From assembly GCA_038107835.1 (NCBI GenBank), contig JAYNHH010000020.1, positions 1 to 47,428 on the forward strand: a stretch of DNA of 47,428 nucleotides, read 5' to 3'. Numbering within the stretch: position 1 is the first letter of the stretch; every line of letters starts with the position of its first letter. The stretch comes from MED-G116 sp038107835 (GTDB lineage: Bacteria > Pseudomonadota > Alphaproteobacteria > Puniceispirillales > Puniceispirillaceae). Position numbers and translations under genes: made by a program. This document shows positions 1 to 8,110 of this stretch, piece by piece. The notes below the pieces were generated by a model that was given only the letters and a program-made list of their open reading frames with translations, did not search any database and was not told where the DNA came from.

Positions 1-765
1 GACAGGATGAACAGCTGGGCGCAGTCCGAAGGCGCGCCGGGCATGGGCTATATCATCTATGGTGATGGTGAGGCCAGAGGTCCGGTGGCAAAGGCGCTTG
101 GTGCAGAGAAGGCAGAAGAGATTCGCATCGCCGCTGGTGTTGGTGACGGTGATGCTGTGTTTTTTGCCTGCGCTCCGGCCAATGAGGCGGCAAGCCTTGC
201 TGGACGTGCCCGGGTGAAGATTGGTGAGGATCAGGGTCTGATCGATCCAGACAGTTTCAAATTTGCCTGGATTGTCGATTTTCCAATGTTCGAACTGGAT
301 GAGGCCACAGGCAAGATCGATTTCTCGCACAATCCCTTTTCCATGCCGCAAGGAGGGATGGAGGCGCTGGAAAATATGGACCCACTCGAGATCAAGGCGT
401 GGCAATATGACCTTGTCTGCAATGGCGTCGAACTGTCATCTGGGGCGATCCGGAATCATCTGCCTGAAGTCATGTACAAGGCTTTTGAGATTGCCGGCTA
501 TGACAACAGCGTTGTTGATGAGAAGTTTCCAGCAATGATTAACGCTTTCCGCTTTGGCGCGCCGCCGCATGGTGGCATTGCCCCCGGTATCGACCGGATT
601 GTCATGCTGATTGCGGATGAGCCGAATATTCGTGAGGTTATTCTGTTTCCGATGAATGGCAAGGCCGAGGATCTGATGATGGCTGCGCCGTCAGAAGTGG
701 AGGATGGTGCGCTTGCTGATTTGCACATCCGGCGTGTGCCGGTGATCAAGCCGAAGGGCGACTAG
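1..765 (+). CDS. aspS: Aspartyl-tRNA synthetase, C-terminal part (5' end outside window)
   Basis: The reading frame is open from the first base, so this is the last ~254 codons of a class II aminoacyl-tRNA synthetase that charges tRNA-Asp in the cytoplasm. It carries the bacterial AspRS catalytic core: FAWIVDFPMFE, the FSHNPFSMP segment, the ELSSGAIRNH segment and motif 3 GIAPGIDRIVML near the end, where the Arg contacts ATP. The bacterial insertion (GAD) domain is at least partly present at the left. The C-terminus (HIRRV) is the normal family ending, so nothing is missing on the right. Whether this is a discriminating or non-discriminating (Asp/Asn) enzyme cannot be decided without the N-terminal half. 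It converges on the heme A synthase gene with only 33 nt between stops. Confidence 0.97.
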   Translation, partial: DRMNSWAQSEGAPGMGYIIYGDGEARGPVAKALGAEKAEEIRIAAGVGDGDAVFFACAPANEAASLAGRARVKIGEDQGLIDPDSFKFAWIVDFPMFELDEATGKIDFSHNPFSMPQGGMEALENMDPLEIKAWQYDLVCNGVELSSGAIRNHLPEVMYKAFEIAGYDNSVVDEKFPAMINAFRFGAPPHGGIAPGIDRIVMLIADEPNIREVILFPMNGKAEDLMMAAPSEVEDGALADLHIRRVPVIKPKGD

Positions 766-798
766 CACCACACTGTCACTGGTGACAAAACCGTTGCG

Positions 799-1818
799 TC
801 AGCGAGTGCGGGCAAGCCCGTGCGAGAGCCAGATCACACTGCCAAGCAGAATCACGGCACCAGCCTGATGCAGGCCACCAAGAGCCACAGGCACACCGTG
901 GAGCAAAGTGGTGATTCCCAGCAGGAACTGCACTGCAACTGCCACCATCGCAAAATAGGCCGGTCCGTTGCCAATGTCGGTCTTTTTTGCATTGAACGCC
1001 AGGCCGAGAACGGCGAGGACGGCCAAGATAGCAATCCATCTGTGATGGAACTGCGCCGATGCCGGGTTTTCAAAGGGGTCGAAAAGTCCCTGTTCACCAT
1101 ATTCGATTGGAATGAGTCCCGACCCCATCAGCGGGTATTCATTATAGAGCAGCCCGGCATCCATGCCGGCGACCAGCGCGCCCGCCAGAATTGTCAGGCC
1201 CACAATGCCAATGGTCGCCGCTGCATGACCGCGCGGCAAGGGTGATCTACCATCGCGAATATCCAATGCCGTCCAGATAAGCAGGCTGAAAATCACAAGT
1301 GCCATGCCAAGATGTGTTGCCAGGCGATATTGCGACACGCTGGCATCTTCGCTGAGGCCGGATTTTACCATCCACCATCCAATGACGCCCTGAAACCCGC
1401 CAAGAACCAACAGCACAAGAAGACGGATGCCAAAACCCGGCGGTATCCGACCCGCCATCCAGAAGCCGAGCAGTGGCAGGGCGAAGGCGACGCCAAGCAG
1501 GCGCCCCCAGAGTCGGTGAAAATACTCCCAGAAGAAAATCGTCTTGAAGCCGGCGAGGTCCATGCCGAAATTGACTGCATCATATTCAGGTGATGCCTTG
1601 TATAACGCAAAGACCCGCTCCCATTCGGCTGCGCTCATCGGGGGCAAGGTTCCCATGAGTGGCCGCCATTCCGTCATCGACAAGCCGCTGCCAGTGAGTC
1701 GGGTAATGCCGCCAATGACCACCATGACGGCGACAAGCAGCGCCATGATCAAAAGCCAGGCCACGACGGGACCGCTATCATATGCTGACATTGTCTTTTG
1801 GGTGGGGGAAGAGAGCAT
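799..1818 (-). CDS. ctaA: Heme A synthase (COX15/CtaA family)
   Basis: Integral membrane monooxygenase that converts heme O to heme A for cytochrome c oxidase. The 339-residue protein has about eight hydrophobic segments. The conserved histidines sit where the family has them: EYFHRLWGR (H101), ATHLG (H169), FHHRW (H258/259) and LHQAG (H317), in keeping with two heme-binding four-helix bundles. The N-terminal GGITRLTGSGLSM motif is typical of the alphaproteobacterial/mitochondrial type. An internal ATG at residue 10 (1791) is an alternative start; neither start has a strong ribosome binding site. Presence of this gene implies an aa3-type terminal oxidase and aerobic respiration. No ctaB or oxidase subunit lies nearby, and the gene stands alone between aspS and the ferredoxin gene. 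Confidence 0.95.
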   Translation of the reverse strand: MLSSPTQKTMSAYDSGPVVAWLLIMALLVAVMVVIGGITRLTGSGLSMTEWRPLMGTLPPMSAAEWERVFALYKASPEYDAVNFGMDLAGFKTIFFWEYFHRLWGRLLGVAFALPLLGFWMAGRIPPGFGIRLLVLLVLGGFQGVIGWWMVKSGLSEDASVSQYRLATHLGMALVIFSLLIWTALDIRDGRSPLPRGHAAATIGIVGLTILAGALVAGMDAGLLYNEYPLMGSGLIPIEYGEQGLFDPFENPASAQFHHRWIAILAVLAVLGLAFNAKKTDIGNGPAYFAMVAVAVQFLLGITTLLHGVPVALGGLHQAGAVILLGSVIWLSHGLARTR

Positions 1819-1885
1819 GGATGAGCCTTGGTCTGCTGTAGGTATGAATCATGAGCTCCGTACATAGCAATCAGAACCCCTGTCT

Positions 1886-2001
1886 GCAAATCGACGCTTT
1901 GCCGCAGGCTTCCGGTCCGGAGCTGTGGGTTTGTAGATTTGCCACAAATGCAAAATATAAAAAATTATCCTATGGAAATTTTGTGGAAGGAATTAAATTT
2001 C
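1886..2001. promoter_or_regulatory. A/T-rich intergenic region with three overlapping dyads (possible operator)
   Basis: The 253-nt space between the divergent heme A synthase and ferredoxin genes turns very A/T-rich in its right half. Three perfect 7-bp inverted repeats are visible: GCAAATC (1886-1892) with GATTTGC (1936-1942), CCACAAA (1942-1948) with TTTGTGG (1980-1986), and GAAATTT (1975-1981) with AAATTTC (1995-2001). No convincing -35/-10 pair stands out. A regulator of the sulfur genes or of ctaA could bind here; this is inference only. Confidence 0.3.
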
Positions 2002-2071
2002 TTTTCTAACCGATAACTGATTTACTTTAAAAATTATTTGCAGGCATCTTTCTGGCTGAAAGGATGCCGAC

Positions 2072-2464
2072 ATGCAAGATGTGAGCAAAATCTACACCAC
2101 ACAGGCCAGACTGCCCGATGGCACCTGTCGCTATCTGGAAGCGCCTGCCGGCTGGCGGCTGATGGAGGTGCTGCGGGATTATGGTGTGCCGATAAAGGCT
2201 GAATGCGGCGGCGCCTGCGCCTGCGCAACCTGTCATATCCACATCCAGCAGGAAGGACAGACGGCGTTGCGCGCGCCTGATGATGATGAACTGCTGCGTC
2301 TTGACGAGCTGTTCGATGCCGATGACAGCTCACGCCTGTCCTGCCAAATCCTGACTGGCCTGCAGACAGATGGGCTTGTCATCAGCCTTGCGGCTGATTC
2401 CGCGCAGCACAGCCCGGTGCTGAGCGAGACTGCGTCTGACAGGCAGGGAACAATGGTGGCGTGA
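2072..2464 (+). CDS. 2Fe-2S ferredoxin (adrenodoxin/ISC type)
   Basis: Small electron carrier of 130 residues. The cluster ligands are C45-x5-C51-x2-C54-x36-C91, the exact spacing of the adrenodoxin/Fdx class, in the context AECGGACACATCH and RLSCQI. The start ATG at 2072 is preceded by GAAAGGA at good spacing. The next reading frame (siroheme synthase) starts 1 nt after the stop, so the two are one transcription unit. Stand-alone ISC ferredoxins normally lie by hscBA/iscA. Here the neighbours are a siroheme sulfite reductase and a ferredoxin-NADP reductase, so the likely job is delivering electrons to that reductase (inference). The last ~25 residues are a polar tail beyond the fold. Confidence 0.93.
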   Translation: MQDVSKIYTTQARLPDGTCRYLEAPAGWRLMEVLRDYGVPIKAECGGACACATCHIHIQQEGQTALRAPDDDELLRLDELFDADDSSRLSCQILTGLQTDGLVISLAADSAQHSPVLSETASDRQGTMVA

Positions 2465-2465
2465 C

Positions 2466-2510
2466 ATGAAAAAACCGTTTCCGCTTTTTGTTGATCTGGA
2501 GGCAACGCCG
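2466..2510 (+). CDS. cysG: Siroheme synthase start (CysG-like), cut by assembly gap
   Basis: Only 15 codons precede the run of Ns: MKKPFPLFVDLEATP. This resembles the beginning of the precorrin-2 dehydrogenase/sirohydrochlorin ferrochelatase domain of CysG, where a FPLF-x-DL-x-x-x-P strand leads into the NAD-binding VVGGG loop. Siroheme is the cofactor of the reductase encoded just downstream, and cysG directly before cysI is a common alphaproteobacterial order. The fragment is short, so the call rests on this motif and on context. Whether the full gene also carries the SAM uroporphyrinogen methyltransferase domain is hidden in the gap. Confidence 0.6.
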
Positions 2511-2610
2511 NNNNNNNNNNNNNNNNNNNNNNNNNNNNNNNNNNNNNNNNNNNNNNNNNNNNNNNNNNNNNNNNNNNNNNNNNNNNNNNNNNNNNNNNNN
2601 NNNNNNNNNN
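2511..2610. other. Assembly gap (100 Ns, real length unknown)
   Basis: Exactly 100 Ns, the conventional placeholder for a gap of unknown size. The flanks look like the start of cysG and the end of a DUF2849 gene. About 1 kb or more may be missing, and frame continuity across the gap means nothing. Confidence 0.98.
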
Positions 2611-2711
2611 GGGCCAATCAGGGGCCGACGATCCAGCCACCCCGTGACCGGCACCCACCGATGGACAGAGAACGGATAGAGAGGGAGGAATCAGGAAATG
2701 TATCAATATGA
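2611..2711 (+). CDS. C-terminal end of a probable DUF2849 protein (5' end in gap)
   Basis: After the gap one frame reads ANQGPTIQPPRDRHPPMD and continues to a TGA at 2709-2711, overlapping the first 14 nt of the reductase gene. The GPTI element resembles the conserved end of the small DUF2849 proteins that commonly sit between cysG and cysI in alphaproteobacteria. Function of the family is unknown; association with sulfite reductase is by gene context. The other two frames also lack an early stop or end quickly, so this call is tentative. It could instead be the tail of cysG. Confidence 0.4.
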
Positions 2712-4353
2712 CACGATAGACCGCGACTTTCTTGCCAGCCGGTCCACGCAGTTCCGCGATCAGGTTGCCCGCCGGTTGTCAGGTGCACTCTCAGAGGATG
2801 AATTCAAGCCGCTCCGCCTGCAGAACGGCCTCTATCTGCAGCTGCATGCCTATATGTTGCGGGTGGCCATTCCCTATGGTGTGCTGTCGTCTCGGCAATT
2901 GCGGGGGCTTGCCGGCATTGCCCGCGATTTTGACCGTGGCTTCGGGCATTTCACCACACGGCAGAATATCCAGTTCAACTGGATCAAGCTGATTGAAACC
3001 CCGGACATTCTTGACCGGCTCGCCGGGTTTGACATGCACGCCATCCAAACATCGGGCAACTGCATCCGGAATGTGACGTCCGATCCGCTTGCCGGGGCGA
3101 TGGATGATGAGGTGGAAAACCCCCTCGTCTGGTGCGAGGTGATCCGACAATGGTCGACGCTGCATCCCGAATTCGCATTCCTGCCACGCAAATTCAAGAT
3201 TGCCGTTTCGGCAGGAGCCGAGGATCGGGCAGCAACCGGGTTTCACGATATCGGCCTGCGGCTGGTAAAGGCGCGGTCAGGCGAGGTCGGCTTTCGGGTG
3301 CTTGTCGGCGGTGGTCAGGGGCGGACGCCGCGGGTTGCCCAGCAATTGACCCCATTTCTGTCGAAGAAAAATCTGCTGAGTTATCTTGAGGCAATCCTGC
3401 GGGTGTATAACGCCGCTGGCAGGCGTGACAACATCTATAAGGCACGGCTGAAAATTCTGGTTGAGGCAATGGGGATTGAGGCGTTCGGCGATGCCGTCAA
3501 TGGAGAATGGGTCGCCATCAGGGACAGTGTCATTGAGCTGCCATCAGCCGAGTTTGAGCGCATTCAGCGTCACTTTGCCCGAAAGCCTCTGCCGCCAGCA
3601 GATCCGGCAAGCGACCTGCTGGATGCGCATCGCCGCAAAAGGGCGGCGTTTGACAGATGGATGCGGCATAATATTCTGCCCCATTACGACCATGGCTACG
3701 CCAATGTCAGCATCTCGATCAAGGCGCTTGGTCGTCCGCCCGGCGATGCGTCAGCATCGGAGATGGAGCGTATCGCCGATCTTGCCGACCGCTATGGTGG
3801 GGGTGAAATCCGTGTCACCTATTCGCAGGATGTCGTCATCCCGCATGTGCGTCGCGACCAGCTGATCCGGGTTTTTGAGGGGTTGGAGGATATCGGCCTG
3901 CATGGTGGCGAGAATGGTCTCATCAGCGACATGATTGTGTGTCCCGGGCTTGATTACTGCAATCTTGCCAATGCCAGATCCCTGCCGCTTGCAGACAGGA
4001 TTTTCCGGCATTTTGCCGATGCGGGTCTGCGCGACGAAATTGGCCGGATCAGGCTCAATATCTCTGGCTGCATCAATGCTTGTGGTCATCACCATGCGGC
4101 CGACATCGGCATTCTGGGGGTCAACAAAAAGGGTGTCGAGAATTACCAGATTTCACTGGGTGGAAGAGCTGGTGAGGATGCCGCAGTGGGCCGCATTCTG
4201 GGTCCCTCCTTCGAGGAGGACAGAGTGCCGGAAGCAATTGCCGCAATCGTTGGCGTCTATCTGGACAGGCGCCAGCCCGATGAGAGTTTTGGCGATGCGG
4301 TGGCCCGTCTGGGTGTCGATATGTTCAAGCGAGAACTCTATGCACCAGTCTGA
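2698..4353 (+). CDS. cysI: Siroheme/4Fe-4S sulfite (or nitrite) reductase hemoprotein
   Basis: Assimilatory six-electron reductase of 551 residues. The C-terminal half has the siroheme/4Fe-4S ligands C415-x5-C421 (CPGLDYC) and C458-x3-C462 (SGCINACGHH). The N-terminal half has the ferredoxin-like repeat with the HFTTRQNIQ motif (about 84-92) and the Arg/Lys-rich siroheme pocket (LPRKFKIA, 162-169). The start ATG has a strong GGAGGA site. Family members reduce sulfite to sulfide or nitrite to ammonia; the flanking siroheme synthase, DUF2849 and DUF934 genes favour sulfite. There is no flavoprotein CysJ partner. The adjacent ferredoxin and FNR suggest ferredoxin as electron donor (inference). 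Nitrite reduction cannot be excluded from sequence alone. Confidence 0.9.
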   Translation: MYQYDTIDRDFLASRSTQFRDQVARRLSGALSEDEFKPLRLQNGLYLQLHAYMLRVAIPYGVLSSRQLRGLAGIARDFDRGFGHFTTRQNIQFNWIKLIETPDILDRLAGFDMHAIQTSGNCIRNVTSDPLAGAMDDEVENPLVWCEVIRQWSTLHPEFAFLPRKFKIAVSAGAEDRAATGFHDIGLRLVKARSGEVGFRVLVGGGQGRTPRVAQQLTPFLSKKNLLSYLEAILRVYNAAGRRDNIYKARLKILVEAMGIEAFGDAVNGEWVAIRDSVIELPSAEFERIQRHFARKPLPPADPASDLLDAHRRKRAAFDRWMRHNILPHYDHGYANVSISIKALGRPPGDASASEMERIADLADRYGGGEIRVTYSQDVVIPHVRRDQLIRVFEGLEDIGLHGGENGLISDMIVCPGLDYCNLANARSLPLADRIFRHFADAGLRDEIGRIRLNISGCINACGHHHAADIGILGVNKKGVENYQISLGGRAGEDAAVGRILGPSFEEDRVPEAIAAIVGVYLDRRQPDESFGDAVARLGVDMFKRELYAPV

Positions 4354-4418
4354 GGGTCCACCAGACAGTTAAGGCGAGGCGGCAAGGATGCAGTTTTTTT
4401 TCATTCGCCCCGGCGACA

Positions 4419-4778
4419 TTGGTGGATTTGCCGCCGCCCCGCCTGCAGCTGGAGTCAGGGGAGGAGATGCCCGCCACCGATATCCTGCAGAATTTGTCAG
4501 CAGAAGACGTGGTTGCGGTGTGTTTTGGGAAATTTTCCGATGGGCGGGGGTTTTCTCTGGGGCGGCGCCTGCGGAGCAGCCTGTCCCGCGATCACCTGAT
4601 TGTGGCGAGTGGCCACATCATCCCTGACCAGGCCGATTATCTGCGCCGGGTCGGCTTCTCACATGCAGTGATTTCGTCGGCGGCGCTGCCGCAATGGCAG
4701 AAATTCCTGACGGCGGTGACGCAGCGCTTTCAAACGGCGGGGGTGTCGCCGCGCACACGTGGCGAGTCGTCCCAGTGA
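4419..4778 (+). CDS. DUF934 family protein (sulfite-reductase associated), start uncertain
   Basis: The conserved block FGKFSDGRGFSLGRRLR followed by a DQADYLRRVGFSHAVI segment marks the DUF934 family, found next to cysI/cysH across proteobacteria and thought to assist sulfite reduction; its biochemical role is not settled. In this frame the first usable codons are TTG 4419 and GTG 4422, without a good ribosome site. A better ATG with an upstream AAGG lies at 4388 but in another frame, separated by a run of eight Ts (4394-4401). Loss of one T would join the two frames into a longer protein beginning MQFFSFAPATL. So either the start is non-ATG or a homopolymer error or real frameshift is present. 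The Pro/Arg/Ser-rich C-terminal tail is unremarkable. Confidence 0.75.
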   Translation: MVDLPPPRLQLESGEEMPATDILQNLSAEDVVAVCFGKFSDGRGFSLGRRLRSSLSRDHLIVASGHIIPDQADYLRRVGFSHAVISSAALPQWQKFLTAVTQRFQTAGVSPRTRGESSQ

Positions 4779-4894
4779 GATTTGACAGGTGTTTAGGGCA
4801 GGTGCGGAGCTGGCAAAATTCCAACATGACCTTGCGTTTGGACAGCGTAATGGCTATGTCCGTCAACAGCGAATAACAGGTAAAACGATTTTTC

Positions 4895-5932
4895 ATGACC
4901 AATACACATAATACCGACATCATCATCATCGGCGCTGGTCCGGTGGGTCTGTTTGCCGTTTTTGAGCTGGGGCTGCTTGATTTGCGCTGCCATCTTGTCG
5001 ATATCCTCGACAAACCAGGTGGGCAATGTGCCGAGCTTTATCCCGAAAAGCCAATTTATGACATTCCCGCACTTCCTGTCTGCACGGGTCAGGAACTTAC
5101 CGACCGGCTGATGGAACAGATCGCCCCCTTTGATCCGGTGTTTCATTATGGACAGATGGCGGAATCACTGGCGCGCCTGCCAGATGGCAGTTGGCAGCTG
5201 ACAACCAGTGATGGGGTGAGCATCTGCGCGCCTGTTGTGGTGATCGCGGCAGGTGGCGGGTCTTTCGTACCCAAGCGACCGCCGCTGGACAATCTTGATG
5301 CTTTTGAGGCGACTGGCGGTGTGCAATATGCGGTGCGCCAGCGAGACGCGCTTGCCGGCAAACATCTGGTGATTGCCGGTGGCGGCGACTCAGCGCTTGA
5401 TTGGACCGTGAATCTGGTCGATCTGGCAGCGTCGGTGACGCTTGTTCACCGCCGCGATGATTTTCGTGGCGCGCCGGACACGGTGGCGAAAATGCGGGCA
5501 CTTGTCGATGCAGGTAAGGTCGCACTGACGATTGCCCAGCTCAAGGGGCTGGACGGTGATGCGGATGGAAACCTCCGCCATGTTCTCGTCCAGTCGGCTG
5601 GTGCCGATGCACCAACAGCGATTCCGGCGGATGTACTCCTGCCCTTTTATGGCCTGACCATGAAGCTGGGACCAATTGCCGATTTTGGCCTCAATCTTGA
5701 GGAAAATCTCATTCCAGTGGATACCGAACGCTTTGAGACCTCCACCCCATCCATTTTCGCCATTGGTGACATCAACCACTATCCTGGCAAGCTGAAGCTG
5801 ATTCTCTCCGGTTTTCATGAGGCCGCCCTTATGGCGCATGCTGCACATGGGATTGTGCATCCGGAAAAGCGGATCCGGTTTCAATACACGACGTCCTCGT
5901 CTGCATTGCAGCAAAAACTCGGTGTCGCCTGA
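4895..5932 (+). CDS. Ferredoxin/flavodoxin-NADP reductase, thioredoxin-reductase-like type
   Basis: FAD-dependent pyridine nucleotide oxidoreductase of 345 residues. It has an N-terminal FAD-binding GAGPVG (13-18), a central NADPH-binding GGGDSALDW (162-170) followed by HRRDDFRG, and the second FAD motif AIGDINHYPGK near the end. The CxxC redox pair of thioredoxin reductase is absent. This combination defines the TrxR-like FNR family (YumC type), which passes electrons between NADPH and ferredoxin. The C-terminal extension with FQYTTSSSALQQKLGV fits the family, in which an aromatic residue stacks on the flavin. A weak TTGCGT-N17-TATGTC pair (4832-4860) may give it its own promoter. Its place two genes after the siroheme reductase makes it the likely source of reduced ferredoxin. 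Confidence 0.9.
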   Translation: MTNTHNTDIIIIGAGPVGLFAVFELGLLDLRCHLVDILDKPGGQCAELYPEKPIYDIPALPVCTGQELTDRLMEQIAPFDPVFHYGQMAESLARLPDGSWQLTTSDGVSICAPVVVIAAGGGSFVPKRPPLDNLDAFEATGGVQYAVRQRDALAGKHLVIAGGGDSALDWTVNLVDLAASVTLVHRRDDFRGAPDTVAKMRALVDAGKVALTIAQLKGLDGDADGNLRHVLVQSAGADAPTAIPADVLLPFYGLTMKLGPIADFGLNLEENLIPVDTERFETSTPSIFAIGDINHYPGKLKLILSGFHEAALMAHAAHGIVHPEKRIRFQYTTSSSALQQKLGVA

Positions 5933-5949
5933 AAATAAGACACATTTCA

Positions 5950-5979
5950 CTTGACAATTTCCCCGCCAGCGCCCAATTA
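5950..5979 (+). promoter_or_regulatory. Candidate heat-shock (sigma32-like) promoter of groESL
   Basis: CTTGAC (5950-5955) is followed after 16 nt by CCCAATTA (5972-5979). This resembles the RpoH consensus CTTGAA-N13-17-CCCATNT. The CIRCE operator lies just downstream, where the transcript would begin. In Caulobacter and other alphaproteobacteria groESL is known to be under both RpoH and HrcA control. Confidence 0.6.
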
Positions 5980-5992
5980 GCTGATAGGAGCT

Positions 5993-6019
5993 TTGGCACT
6001 CTTTGTTTGTGAGTGCCAA
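5993..6019 (+). promoter_or_regulatory. CIRCE operator (HrcA binding site)
   Basis: TTGGCACTC (5993-6001), a 9-nt spacer, then GAGTGCCAA (6011-6019): two perfect 9-bp inverted arms. The consensus is TTAGCACTC-N9-GAGTGCTAA; this copy differs by one symmetric substitution in each arm. It lies 37 nt before the groES start, as expected for HrcA repression of the chaperonin operon. Confidence 0.95.
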
Positions 6020-6056
6020 CCCTTTATTTTACAAACCCTTTGGAGGAGAAAAAGGC

Positions 6057-6344
6057 ATGAAATTCAGGCCCCTTCACGACCGCGTCGTCGTTCAACGGAT
6101 GGAGTCCGAAGAGAAGACTGCAGGTGGAATCATTATCCCAGACACTGCCAAGGAAAAGCCAATGGAAGGCAAGATTATTGCTGTTGGCGCAGGTGCCAGA
6201 GACGAAACAGGCAAGATACAGCCTCTCGACGTCAAGGCTGGCGACAGCGTTCTATTTGGCAAGTGGTCAGGTACCGAAGTCAAGATCGATGGTCAGGATT
6301 ACCTCATCATGAAGGAATCCGACATCATGGGTATCATTGAATAG
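6057..6344 (+). CDS. groES: Co-chaperonin GroES
   Basis: Heptameric lid of the GroEL folding chamber, 95 residues, the normal length. Conserved elements include FRPLHDRVVVQR at the N-terminus, the mobile-loop region EEKTAGGIIIPD that touches GroEL, and the ending KESDIMGII. The ATG at 6057 is chosen because GGAGGA lies 9 nt upstream and the protein then starts MKFRPL as in homologues. Upstream in-frame codons would run through the CIRCE element. groEL follows after 54 nt. Confidence 0.98.
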   Translation: MKFRPLHDRVVVQRMESEEKTAGGIIIPDTAKEKPMEGKIIAVGAGARDETGKIQPLDVKAGDSVLFGKWSGTEVKIDGQDYLIMKESDIMGIIE

Positions 6345-6398
6345 TTCATCGTCATCAACTTCCTGACGAAAAGACATACGAAAGAAGGATGAAAGAAA

Positions 6399-8048
<1,650 letters not shown>

Positions 8049-8072
8049 ACCCACCACCATCACCGAAATGAT

Positions 8073-8101
8073 AAAAGCCGGGAGTCTCTCCCGGCTTTTT
8101 T
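8073..8101. terminator. Rho-independent terminator of groESL, probably bidirectional
   Basis: AGCCGGGAG (8076-8084) pairs perfectly with CTCCCGGCT (8088-8096) around a TCT loop, followed by a run of Ts and preceded by AAAA. The stem can therefore end transcription from groEL and from the convergent helicase gene whose stop is at 8111. Confidence 0.93.
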
Positions 8102-8110
8102 GTTCTGGGA

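Noticed and set aside
774..787. Perfect hairpin TGTCAC-TG-GTGACA between aspS and ctaA, possible terminator
   Set aside because: The stem is only 6 bp and neither strand has a T-run after it; it may be a weak terminator but the evidence is thin.
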